A stretch of 64,000 nt of DNA from NCBI RefSeq assembly GCF_008369125.1, contig NZ_VOAY01000006.1:186001-250000 (forward strand), given 5' to 3'. Below, piece after piece: positions 35,262-43,606 of this stretch (position 1 is the stretch's first letter; each line of letters begins with the position of its first letter). A program made the position numbers and the translations under genes. The notes under the pieces were generated by a model. It was given only the letters and a program-made list of their open reading frames with translations, did no database searches and was not told where the DNA came from. This stretch comes from Allopusillimonas sp008369125. GTDB lineage: Bacteria; Pseudomonadota; Gammaproteobacteria; Burkholderiales; Burkholderiaceae_B.

Positions 35262-36149
35262 ATGACTGCAATATTCGGCATACCCATCCAGGCCCTGCTG
35301 GGGCAATTGTTGTTGGGCCTGGTCAACGGCTCGTTTTACGCCGTTCTCTCACTGGGCCTGGCCGTTATCTTCGGACTGCTCAACGTTATCAACTTCGCCC
35401 ACGGCGCACTGTACATGCTGGGGGCCTTTGTCGCCTGGATGGGGTTGCAGTACCTCGGGCTGGGCTACTGGACGATGCTGTTAGTCGCTCCCATAGTCGT
35501 TGGCCTGTTCGGCATCATCCTTGAGCGCACGCTCATCCGCCATTTATATAAGCTTGATCATCTGTACGGCTTGCTTCTGACGTTTGGCCTCACATTGCTG
35601 ATCGAAGGTGTTTTCCGCAGCTTTTACGGCGTTTCCGGGCAACCTTACCCGACACCCGAATTATTAAAAGGTGGCGTAAATCTTGGCTTTATGTACCTGC
35701 CCATCTATCGGGGCTGGGTTGTCATCGCGTCGATTATCGTCTGTCTGGGGACATGGTTCGTCATCGAAAAAACTCGCCTGGGAGCCCTTTTGCGCGCAGG
35801 AACCGAAAACTCCAAGCTGGTTGAGGCTTTCGGCGTTAACGTGCCACTGCTCATTACGCTAACCTACGGGTTTGGTGTCGGGCTGGCAGGTTTTGCGGGC
35901 GTGCTCGCTGCCCCCATTATGCAAGTGTCGCCACTGATGGGTTCCAACCTGATCATTGTCGTTTTTGCTGTGGTAGTTATTGGCGGAATGGGCTCGATTA
36001 TGGGTTCAATTCTTACCGGCCTGGGTCTGGGTGTGATTGAAGGTTTCACCAAAGTATTCTGGCCAGAAGCCTCCAATACCGTGGTGTTCATCATTATGGT
36101 TATTGTGCTGTTGCTGCGTCCAGCTGGCTTGTTCGGGAAAGAAAAATGA
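35262..36149 (+). CDS. livH: HAAT-family ABC transporter permease, LivH type (operon 1)
   Basis: Inner-membrane permease, 295 aa, about eight helices, with the LivH signatures NGSFYAVLSLGLAVIFGLLNVINFAHG near the N-terminus and GMGSIMGSILTGLGLGVIEG in the EAA-like region. Its stop overlaps livM by four bases (ATGA). Pairs with the LivM permease to form the channel. Confidence 0.93.
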   Translation: MTAIFGIPIQALLGQLLLGLVNGSFYAVLSLGLAVIFGLLNVINFAHGALYMLGAFVAWMGLQYLGLGYWTMLLVAPIVVGLFGIILERTLIRHLYKLDHLYGLLLTFGLTLLIEGVFRSFYGVSGQPYPTPELLKGGVNLGFMYLPIYRGWVVIASIIVCLGTWFVIEKTRLGALLRAGTENSKLVEAFGVNVPLLITLTYGFGVGLAGFAGVLAAPIMQVSPLMGSNLIIVVFAVVVIGGMGSIMGSILTGLGLGVIEGFTKVFWPEASNTVVFIIMVIVLLLRPAGLFGKEK

Positions 36150-37126
36150 ACCGTCAATTAATTGTTTATGCGCTGGCCATCATCGTGCTGGCATTGCTGC
36201 CTATGCTGGGTGCATACCCCATCTTCGTCATGAAGATTATGTGCTACGCCTTGTTCGCTTGCGCGTTTAACCTGCTTCTTGGCTATACCGGCCTGCTGTC
36301 ATTTGGCCATGCTGCTTTTCTGGGTAGTGCTGCCTATGCAACCGGCCACGCGCTGGCGGTATGGGGGCTACCTACCTCAATGGGGCTTCTGTTTGGCACG
36401 ATTGTCGCAGGCCTGTTGGGCCTGGTAATGGGCTTGTTAGCCATACGCCGCAGTGGCATTTACTTTGCCATGATTACATTGGCCATGGCACAGATGGTGT
36501 TCTTCTTCTTTCTGCAGGCACCCTTTACGCATGGTGAAGACGGGCTGCAAGGCATTCCTCGCGGAGAAGTCTTCGGTATCGATCTGCATAATGACCTGAA
36601 CCTGTACTACCTGGTCATGGCAATTTTCATATTTGGCTACTTTGTATGCTGGCGCGCCGTTAACTCGCCATTTGGTCAGGTACTGAAAGCCATTCGCGAA
36701 AACGAACCACGCGCCATTTCGCTGGGTTACAACGTTGACAACTTCAAGCTGTTGGCTTTCGTACTGTCTGCAGCCCTGGCTGGTCTCGCCGGCGCAACCA
36801 AGTCACTGGTGTTTGTATCAGCGACCCTGTCGGACGCCACATGGCAGATGTCGGGTATGGTTATTCTGATGACACTGATCGGCGGGCTGGGCACGTTTAC
36901 AGGCCCCGTGCTGGGCGCCTTTATCGTGGTCATGCTCGAAAACAAAGTGGGCGAGTTCGGGCGTTTTCTGGCCCACACCACAGGCGTAGACTGGTTCAGA
37001 TCGTTGGGTGAGTCTGTAACTATTGTCATCGGCTTGATCTTTATTATTTCAGTTCTGGCTTTCCGTCGCGGTATCGTTGGCGAGCTGGGCGCTTATTTCA
37101 AGGGGCGAAGGGCATCTAAAGCCTAG
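36146..37126 (+). CDS. livM: HAAT-family ABC transporter permease, LivM type (operon 1)
   Basis: Second permease, 326 aa, eight to ten helices, with the LivM motifs NLLLGYTGLLSFGHAAFLG and the coupling loop GQVLKAIRENEPRAISLGYNV, then GGLGTFTGPVLGAF. Last gene of operon 1; a perfect 16-bp hairpin follows. Confidence 0.93.
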   Translation: MNRQLIVYALAIIVLALLPMLGAYPIFVMKIMCYALFACAFNLLLGYTGLLSFGHAAFLGSAAYATGHALAVWGLPTSMGLLFGTIVAGLLGLVMGLLAIRRSGIYFAMITLAMAQMVFFFFLQAPFTHGEDGLQGIPRGEVFGIDLHNDLNLYYLVMAIFIFGYFVCWRAVNSPFGQVLKAIRENEPRAISLGYNVDNFKLLAFVLSAALAGLAGATKSLVFVSATLSDATWQMSGMVILMTLIGGLGTFTGPVLGAFIVVMLENKVGEFGRFLAHTTGVDWFRSLGESVTIVIGLIFIISVLAFRRGIVGELGAYFKGRRASKA

Positions 37127-37150
37127 GCCTTGGTAAGTACACCGTCCTGA

Positions 37151-37186
37151 AAGCAAGAAAGCCCGGTAAACCGGGCTTTCTTGCTT
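37151..37186. terminator. Shared bidirectional terminator between the two liv operons
   Basis: A perfect 16-bp stem (AAGCAAGAAAGCCCGG with its complement) and TAAA loop. Purine-rich left arm and pyrimidine-rich right arm plus TTTT suit plus-strand termination; the minus strand offers a shorter T-run. It stands exactly where livM (operon 1) and livF (operon 2) converge. Confidence 0.85.
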
Positions 37187-37205
37187 TTGGATGATAGTGA
37201 TGACG

Positions 37206-37964
37206 CTACTCTTTACGCGCCGTACCCAGGCCCAAATAACTTTCAATAACCCGCGGATTATGGGCAAGCTCGTCTGCCTTGCCCTCAAGCACGACTTCAC
37301 CCGTTTCCAGCACATAGCCGTAATCAGCCACTTGCAGGGCTGCTCGGGCATTTTGCTCTACCAGCAAGATGGCCACACCGGTACTGCGCAGACGGGCAAT
37401 GATCTGGAAGATTTCACGTGCGATGCGTGGCGCCAGACCCAGACTGGGCTCATCCAGCATGAGCAACTGTGGCTGCGCCATTAAGGCCCGCCCTACTGCC
37501 AGCATCTGGCGTTCACCGCCTGACAGGGTTCCGGCCAACTGCTGACGGCGTTCACGCAGGCGCGGAAACAAGTCGTAGACCTCTTCCATGGTTTCACGCC
37601 AGCCATGCTTGCCGGCCCGGTACAGACGAAAACCACCCAGCAGCAGATTATCTTCAACCGTCATGCTGCCAAACAGCTCGCGTCGTTCAGGCACCAATGA
37701 AATGCCGTCAGAGACCCGACGCTCAACCTGCCAGGTGCCGATTTCTGCGCCAAGATAGCGTACCGAGCCCGAGCAATTGCCCGTCGCAGGCAACGAGCCC
37801 ATGATGGCATTGAGCAGGGTCGACTTACCCGCACCATTGCCGCCAATAACCGTGACAATACTGCCGCGCGTAACTGCAATATTGGCACCCAAGACCGCAT
37901 GGACTTTGCCATAGCGCGCTGACAAGTCGGTGACCTGCAAGACGGGATGACGTGGCGTACTCAT
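37206..37964 (-). CDS. livF: HAAT-family ABC transporter ATP-binding protein, LivF type (operon 2)
   Basis: 252 aa with normal Walker A GGNGAGKS, signature LSGGERQM and Walker B LLMLDEP. Last gene of the minus-strand operon; overlaps the fused livMG gene by four bases (ATGA). Contrast with the Arg-for-Lys variant in operon 1. Confidence 0.92.
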   Translation of the reverse strand: MSTPRHPVLQVTDLSARYGKVHAVLGANIAVTRGSIVTVIGGNGAGKSTLLNAIMGSLPATGNCSGSVRYLGAEIGTWQVERRVSDGISLVPERRELFGSMTVEDNLLLGGFRLYRAGKHGWRETMEEVYDLFPRLRERRQQLAGTLSGGERQMLAVGRALMAQPQLLMLDEPSLGLAPRIAREIFQIIARLRSTGVAILLVEQNARAALQVADYGYVLETGEVVLEGKADELAHNPRVIESYLGLGTARKE

Positions 37965-39796
37965 ACACTGGCTCCCAGGGCGGGCGCAGAAACACCGACG
38001 GTTTCATCAAGCTCATCATCCACACCGCCAAGGTACGCTTCAAGCACCGCAGGATCGCGCTGGATGACCTCGGGCGTGCCCTCGGCCAGCTTGGTGCCAA
38101 AATCCATGACCACAATGTGATCGGTCAGATTCATTACGAAATCCATATCGTGTTCTACCAGCAGAATGCTCATACCCTCCTCGCGCAGTTGATCAAGCAC
38201 ACCTGCCAGCGCCTGCTTTTCTTTGTAACGCAAGCCTGCAGCGGGCTCGTCCAGCAACAACAGCACGGGGTCAGCAGCCAAAGCACGCGCAATTTCAACA
38301 ATACGCTGTTGGCCGAGCGCCAGGTTGCCAGCCTGCTCGTACAGATAGTCACCCAGGCCCACACGCTGCAACTGTTTTGCCGCCTCGTGCAGCAACTCAG
38401 CCTCTTCGCGACGCTCGACATGCAGCAGCGCGGACAATACGCCAACTTTGCTACGCAAATGGGCGCCCAGTGCCACGTTTTCAATTACCGTCATGCCGGG
38501 CAGCAGTTGTACATGCTGGAAAGTACGCCCCACCCCCAGATCGGCAATTTTGCGGGACGGCAGACCGTCCAGCCGCTTGTCCAGAAACCGAACGACTCCC
38601 CGCGTCGCAGGCGTTACACCCGTGATCAGGTTGAAGGTTGTACTTTTCCCGGCGCCGTTGGGCCCTATCAGGCCCATGATTTCGCCCGCTTTAAGCGTAA
38701 AACTGATGTCATTAACGGCAACCAGCCCGCCAAATTCTTTGCGGATGGCATCCACTTCAAGCACATGGGTGCCTTTCTCGGGGCGGGCACGTTGCGGCAA
38801 GGCCCGCGCAACCGGAGGAGGTTCAACACGCCGGGTTTCGACAACCCCTGTCAGCACCGACCACCACGTAACCAGAATGTGCCACACGCCATCACGCGCG
38901 TACTGCAGCACCAGCACCATAAGCACACCAAATACAATGAGTTCGAAGTTGGCGGTGGTTCCGAGCAGGGCCGGCAATACGTTTTGCAACTGGTCTTTCA
39001 GAGTAAGAATTAGGCCTGAACCGAGCACAGCGCCCCAGACGCTGCCCGCCCCGCCCACCACTGCCATAAACAGATACTCGATGCTGTAATTCAGACCAAA
39101 TGGGCTGGGACTGACCGCGCGTTGCATGTGCGCATATAGCCAACCCGAAATGGAAGCAAGCACCGCCGCATAGACAAAAACAATGGTCTTGTAGGTGGCC
39201 ATATTGACGCCAAACGACTCAGCCATGCCACCCGTGCCACGCAAGGCCCGTATCGCCCGCCCCGGGCGGGAATCAAGCAAATTGCGGGTAGCCCACATGG
39301 CCAGCAGCAGCACTGCCCAGATCAGGTAGTACATGTGACGCCCGCTGCCCAGCGAAAAGCCGAAGACATTCAGCGCTGCAATCCCCGCTATGCCGTCATA
39401 CTGACCAAGAAAGCCAAGATTGCCAAATAAATAATAAAGCGACAGGCTCCAGGCAATGGTGCCCAGTGGCAGGTAATGGCCAGAAAGCCTGAGCGTAATG
39501 GCACCCAGAATATAAGAGATGACCACCGTAACCAGTATGCCTGCCGCCAGAGCCAGCCAGGGAGAACTGCCCAACGCTGTTGTCATCCATGCGGTGGTAT
39601 AGGCACCAATGCCCACAAACGCTGCCTGGCCAAATGACGTCATGCCGCCCACGCCAGTCAGCAGAATAAGCCCCAGCACAACCAGTGCAGAAAGCCCCAC
39701 GTAATTAAGGTGCGTAATCCAGAACTCTGGTGTCGCCGGCAGAGCAGGCAACAGGGCCAGCAGCACAATGACGGCAATAAGCAATATGCGATTCAC
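37961..39796 (-). CDS. Fused HAAT permease-ATPase (LivM-LivG) (operon 2)
   Basis: 611 aa in one reading frame. Residues about 1-320 are a LivM permease (LILLTGVGGMTSFGQAAFVG, SRPGRAIRALRGTGGMAESFGV, GGAGSVWGAVLGSG); about 320-347 a Pro/Arg-rich linker (VEPPPVARALPQRARPEKG); about 348-611 a LivG ATPase with GPNGAGKST, signature LALGQQRIVEIA and LLLLDEPAAGL. Permease-ATPase fusions of this sort are known in some HAAT systems. Start 3 bp after livH, end overlapping livF. Confidence 0.92.
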   Translation of the reverse strand: MNRILLIAVIVLLALLPALPATPEFWITHLNYVGLSALVVLGLILLTGVGGMTSFGQAAFVGIGAYTTAWMTTALGSSPWLALAAGILVTVVISYILGAITLRLSGHYLPLGTIAWSLSLYYLFGNLGFLGQYDGIAGIAALNVFGFSLGSGRHMYYLIWAVLLLAMWATRNLLDSRPGRAIRALRGTGGMAESFGVNMATYKTIVFVYAAVLASISGWLYAHMQRAVSPSPFGLNYSIEYLFMAVVGGAGSVWGAVLGSGLILTLKDQLQNVLPALLGTTANFELIVFGVLMVLVLQYARDGVWHILVTWWSVLTGVVETRRVEPPPVARALPQRARPEKGTHVLEVDAIRKEFGGLVAVNDISFTLKAGEIMGLIGPNGAGKSTTFNLITGVTPATRGVVRFLDKRLDGLPSRKIADLGVGRTFQHVQLLPGMTVIENVALGAHLRSKVGVLSALLHVERREEAELLHEAAKQLQRVGLGDYLYEQAGNLALGQQRIVEIARALAADPVLLLLDEPAAGLRYKEKQALAGVLDQLREEGMSILLVEHDMDFVMNLTDHIVVMDFGTKLAEGTPEVIQRDPAVLEAYLGGVDDELDETVGVSAPALGASV

Positions 39797-39799
39797 GGC

Positions 39800-40837
39800 C
39801 TATTCCTCCTCGTCCGTCAGCGGTGCGCCAAATGAGCGCCACAACAGCACCGGGATAATCAGCGTGAACACGATAACTTCTTTATAGGCACTGGCCCAGA
39901 ATGAGGAGAACGCCTCAAGAATGCCCACAAACAGCGCCCCTGCAAGTGCGATCGGGTAACTGACGAGGCCGCCGAAAATGGCTGCGACAAAGCCTTTAAG
40001 ACCGATAAGGAAACCTGTGTCGTAATACACCGTGGTCACCGGCGCGATCAGCATGCCTGATAGCGCGCCGATGGCTGCAGCCAGGGTAAAAGTGAGCATG
40101 CCTGACATCGTGGTGCTGATACCCATTAACCGGGCCCCACGCCGGTTTACCGCCGTGGCGCGCAATGCCTTGCCGTAAAGCGTGCGGCCAAAAAACACCC
40201 AAAGCGCAAGAATCAGCACGAAACACGTACCCAGCACAAAAAAGGTTTGTGCGGTCCAGCTGACTGGGCCGATCATGACCTCGCCTTCCATAAAGGGCGG
40301 CGTGCGCCACCCCTCGGCACCAAAGAACACCAGGGCTATGCCGGTCAATGCAAAGTGCACGGCAACCGAAATAATAAGCAATACCAGAACACTGGCTTCG
40401 GCCACAGGTTGGTATACAAGCCGGTAAACCATGGGGCCTAAAGGTATGACCAACATCAACGAAAACAACACATTAAGCCATAAGGCCGTGTTCTTGCTGA
40501 CGATGTACGGCGCGATAAGGTAAAGCACCAGCGGAAGCAGCAATGCCCAGCCTGCCGTCCGGACCAGGCCACGCGCGCTGCGCGCGCGGATGGCGCCGAT
40601 ACAGTCGAACACAAATACCAGTGCCCCCATGATAAGAAGCAGCGTAACCGTGCCCGGTATTCGGCCGTTTACCATGTAAGCCAGCGTCAGAGCCCCGAAC
40701 GCAACAAACTCACCTTGCGGAATAAAAATAACGCGGGTGACGACAAAAACCAGCACCAGGGCCAGCCCGAGCAGCGCATAAATGGCACCGTTCATGACGC
40801 CATCCTGCAAGAGTATCAATACAATTGTTGTGTCCAT
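39800..40837 (-). CDS. livH: HAAT-family ABC transporter permease, LivH type (operon 2)
   Basis: 345 aa, longer than the usual ~295 because of an additional membrane segment region around residues 75-125 (IRARSARGLVRTAGWALLLPLVLYLIAPYI). LivH motifs: NGAIYALLGLALVLVFVVTRVIFIPQGEFV and GFVAAIFGGLVSYPIALAGALFVG. Coupled to the fused LivMG gene (3-bp gap). Confidence 0.9.
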   Translation of the reverse strand: MDTTIVLILLQDGVMNGAIYALLGLALVLVFVVTRVIFIPQGEFVAFGALTLAYMVNGRIPGTVTLLLIMGALVFVFDCIGAIRARSARGLVRTAGWALLLPLVLYLIAPYIVSKNTALWLNVLFSLMLVIPLGPMVYRLVYQPVAEASVLVLLIISVAVHFALTGIALVFFGAEGWRTPPFMEGEVMIGPVSWTAQTFFVLGTCFVLILALWVFFGRTLYGKALRATAVNRRGARLMGISTTMSGMLTFTLAAAIGALSGMLIAPVTTVYYDTGFLIGLKGFVAAIFGGLVSYPIALAGALFVGILEAFSSFWASAYKEVIVFTLIIPVLLWRSFGAPLTDEEE

Positions 40838-40892
40838 TACCGGGCAGCCAAGCCTTTAATCAAAAAAATGCGCTCCGTCACCTGCGCCAAGC

Positions 40893-40917
40893 AATACCGG
40901 CCCCTTGGGCCGGTATT
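40893..40917 (-). other. Stem-loop between livK and livH (operon 2)
   Basis: Perfect 11-bp stem AATACCGGCCC/GGGCCGGTATT with a 3-base loop, 51 bases after the livK stop on the minus strand and 56 bases before livH. No U-run follows, so it is likely an mRNA-stabilising or partial-termination element, matching the one in operon 1. Confidence 0.55.
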
Positions 40918-40968
40918 TAAGCGACTGGGTGAGCGTGGCGCTTTAAGCGCGTACGCCGCCGTGGTCCC

Positions 40969-42138
40969 TTACAGATCGGGCTGGTATTTCCATTTGCCGT
41001 CAACAACCTTAACGATTACACGTGCACGCTTGTCAAAGCCTGCGTGATCGGTGGGGCTCATGTTGAATACACCTTGGGATGCCGGAAGATCTTTAACCTT
41101 TTCGATGGCATCGCGCAATGCCTGGCGGAATTCTACCGTACCCGGCTTGGCACCGGTTTTGAGCGCTTCAGGGATAGCCTGTGAAATCAGCAGCCCGGCA
41201 TCCCACAAGTGGCCACCAAATGTGTTGATGGTGCCATCGCCATACTTGGCTTCGTATTTGGCCTTGTACTCCAGCGCACTCTTTTTGACCGGATTGCTGT
41301 CAGGCAGTTGGTCTGCGACCAGCAGCGGACCTGCCGGCAGAATCATGCCTTCACAGTCTTTGCCACACACACGCAGAACGTCGTTGTTGGCGGCGCCATG
41401 TGTCTGATACATAATGCCTTTGTAACCACGGCTTTTGAGTTCGCGCTGTGGCAATGCTGTTGGTGTGCCAGATGCCGCCACCAAAATACCGTCTGGCTTG
41501 GCAGCTATAAGCTTGAGCACCTGCCCCGTCACGCTCGTGTCATTGCGTGCATAACGCTCAACATCAACGATTTTAATGCCTTTGGCTTCGGCGGCCTTGG
41601 TCATTTGTTCGAGCCAGCCTTCGCCATAGGCATCGGCAAAGCCAATAAAGCCAAGTGTTTTTACATCTTGTTTGGCCATGGCGTCGGCCAGGGCACTTGC
41701 CATCAACGCGTCATTTTGCGGGGTTTTAAATGCCCATACGCGCCCGCCTTCGACAGGCTCCACAATTTTTGCGCTGGCCGCCACACTGATCATGGGTGTT
41801 TTGGTTTCGCCTGCAACGTCCGTCATGGCAATTGACGCAGGCGAAACTGTACTGCCAATAACGACATCAACCTTGTCATCGGCAACAAGCTTGCGCATGT
41901 TTTTTACGGCAGTCGTCATATCAGTGCCATCGTCGAGCACGATATATTCGATCTTCTGGCCTGCTATCTCGGTAGGCAACAGCGATACGGTATTACGCTC
42001 GGGTATCCCCAGCGAAGCTGCGGGCCCGGTGCTCGACAGGGTGACACCCACCTTGATCTGTGCCGAAGCCACAAGAGGTACGGTCAGCGCAATCGCCCCC
42101 GCCAGCACCGATAACCGAACTGACTTTCTGCTTGTCAT
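40969..42138 (-). CDS. livK: Periplasmic substrate-binding protein, Peripla_BP_6 (operon 2)
   Basis: 389 aa from ATG 42138 (GGAG six bases upstream; an ATG at 42150 is less likely). Signal peptide to about residue 27 (VASAQ). LivK-like fold with IKVGVTLSSTGPAASLGIPE and GDGTINTFGGHLWDAGLL; a Cys pair (RVCGKDCEG) may form a disulfide. Ligand unknown; the two binding proteins of the window are not alike, so the two importers probably take different substrates. Confidence 0.9.
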   Translation of the reverse strand: MTSRKSVRLSVLAGAIALTVPLVASAQIKVGVTLSSTGPAASLGIPERNTVSLLPTEIAGQKIEYIVLDDGTDMTTAVKNMRKLVADDKVDVVIGSTVSPASIAMTDVAGETKTPMISVAASAKIVEPVEGGRVWAFKTPQNDALMASALADAMAKQDVKTLGFIGFADAYGEGWLEQMTKAAEAKGIKIVDVERYARNDTSVTGQVLKLIAAKPDGILVAASGTPTALPQRELKSRGYKGIMYQTHGAANNDVLRVCGKDCEGMILPAGPLLVADQLPDSNPVKKSALEYKAKYEAKYGDGTINTFGGHLWDAGLLISQAIPEALKTGAKPGTVEFRQALRDAIEKVKDLPASQGVFNMSPTDHAGFDKRARVIVKVVDGKWKYQPDL

Positions 42139-42241
42139 TGATAACTCCATGAAATATACGACGCCACGCTTTTTTACTTGCGCACGGAAACAATTATGAA
42201 AGAACCCATCATTATCGACAACAATTGATACAAGGGCTTAT

Positions 42242-42286
42242 AGGGGATTCCCCTCAGCAGTGCAATAAAACCGCATAATTAGGGGA
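42242..42286. promoter_or_regulatory. Possible operator: AGGGGA palindrome and extra half-site
   Basis: In the divergent livK/msrB region, AGGGGA-T-TCCCCT (42242-42254) is a perfect palindrome and a further AGGGGA lies at 42281-42286. It is about 100 bp from both starts, a sensible place for a regulator of either gene. No protein is assigned. Confidence 0.4.
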
Positions 42287-42355
42287 ACCTGCCCACGTTT
42301 TCAAAGTCGATTAACATGGTAGTTTGTCACATCGATACACTATATAGGCAATCAC

Positions 42356-42748
42356 GTGAATAAAATCGTCAAGAGCGACGCGCAATGGCGTGCCGAGCTG
42401 ACTCCCGAAGAGTATGCCGTCGCCCGTAAAAAAGGCACAGAAAGGCCGTTTACTGGCCGTTATTGGGACACCCACGAACACGGCATATACCGCTGCATAG
42501 GCTGTGGCACAGCGCTGTTCAAGTCAGACACCAAGTTTGACGCAGGCTGTGGCTGGCCCAGCTATTTCGAGCCGCTCGACCCTGCCAACGTGCGCGAAGA
42601 AACCGATACCACCCACGGCATGGTGCGCACCGAAGTAATGTGCAACGTCTGTGACTCACATCTGGGGCATGTTTTCCCTGACGGCCCGCCCCCTACCGGG
42701 CTGCGCTATTGCATCAACTCTCTCTCGCTCAAGTTTGAGCCTGCCTGA
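42356..42748 (+). CDS. msrB: Peptide-methionine (R)-S-oxide reductase MsrB
   Basis: Repairs the R-epimer of methionine sulfoxide in cytoplasmic proteins. 130 aa from a GTG start. Zinc Cys47, Cys50, Cys96, Cys99 (CIGC, CNVC) and catalytic Cys119 in RYCINSLSL, with Cys65 (GCGWPS) the likely resolving residue. TGATG overlap with yciB. The periplasmic MsrPQ pair is also in this window. Confidence 0.95.
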   Translation: MNKIVKSDAQWRAELTPEEYAVARKKGTERPFTGRYWDTHEHGIYRCIGCGTALFKSDTKFDAGCGWPSYFEPLDPANVREETDTTHGMVRTEVMCNVCDSHLGHVFPDGPPPTGLRYCINSLSLKFEPA

Positions 42749-43323
42749 TGAAAAAATTTCTTTTCGATCTGTTTCCGCTGCTGCTGTTTTTTGTAGCGTT
42801 CAAGTTTTCAGACATCTTTACCGCAACCGCAGTAGCCATTATTGCTGCGGTGGTGCAGTTTATCTGGCTTAAAGCCACGGGCAGGGCTATCGAAGCCACG
42901 CACTGGATCAACCTTACCGTCATTGTCGTCTTTGGCGGCGCCACGCTGTTTTTTCATAATGATGCCTTCATCAAATGGAAGCCCACCGTGCTTTACTGGC
43001 TTTTCGGCGGCATTTTAGTTGGCGGCAAGCTGTTCTTTGGCCGCAACATTATGCAAAAGCTCATGGGAAGCAAAGTCAATATGCCGGGCCCGGTATGGGA
43101 CAAACTGAACTACAGCTGGGCCGGTTTTTTCGCGCTGTCAGGCGCCCTCAATCTGTATGTGGCGTTTTCCGGCAACTTTACCGAATCACAATGGGTAAAC
43201 TTCAAGGTTTTCGGCCTTATGGCGCTTTTGCTGGTCTTTGCCATTGCCCAATCCATTTGGCTGGGCCGCCATATTCAAGAAGATGGCAACCCAGCAGAAA
43301 GTAAACCCGAGGAGCTTCCCTAA
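42748..43323 (+). CDS. yciB: Inner-membrane protein YciB (septation protein A / IspZ)
   Basis: 191 aa, about five membrane helices, with the family N-terminus KKFLFDLFPLLLFFVAFKFSDIFTAT and LNYSWAGFFALSGALNLYVAF. YciB helps link envelope synthesis with division; its exact activity is unsettled. One-base overlaps tie it to msrB (TGATG) and bolA (TAATG). Confidence 0.94.
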   Translation: MKKFLFDLFPLLLFFVAFKFSDIFTATAVAIIAAVVQFIWLKATGRAIEATHWINLTVIVVFGGATLFFHNDAFIKWKPTVLYWLFGGILVGGKLFFGRNIMQKLMGSKVNMPGPVWDKLNYSWAGFFALSGALNLYVAFSGNFTESQWVNFKVFGLMALLLVFAIAQSIWLGRHIQEDGNPAESKPEELP

Positions 43324-43592
43324 TGCCTCATCAAGAACGCAAGGCTGTACTCGAAGAGAGGTTGCAGGTGCTCAACCCCAGCTTTCTCGATATTATCGAT
43401 GAGTCTCATCTACATGCCGGCCATGCCGGTAGCCGTAATGGCGCCAGCCACTTCCGTGTTCACATCTGGACAGACCAATTCGACGGCCTGACCACCGTGG
43501 CACGACACCGGCTTGTGTATGATCGCGTCCAGGACCTCATGCCATTTCCGGTTCATGCTCTGGCCATCGTCGCCAAAAACCCGTCTTTTTAA
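43323..43592 (+). CDS. bolA: BolA-family protein
   Basis: 89 aa BolA/IbaG-type protein with the conserved HFRVHIWTDQFDGL and RHRLVYDRVQDLM segments; such proteins work with monothiol glutaredoxins in Fe-S handling. Translationally coupled to yciB. Confidence 0.9.
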   Translation: MPHQERKAVLEERLQVLNPSFLDIIDESHLHAGHAGSRNGASHFRVHIWTDQFDGLTTVARHRLVYDRVQDLMPFPVHALAIVAKNPSF

Positions 43593-43606
43593 CCCAAAGG
43601 AACTTC

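Noticed and set aside
37952..39013. 353-aa plus-strand frame over the LivM-LivG gene
   Set aside because: Composition is His/Gln-rich as expected for the reverse of ATPase codons; it crosses two real genes.
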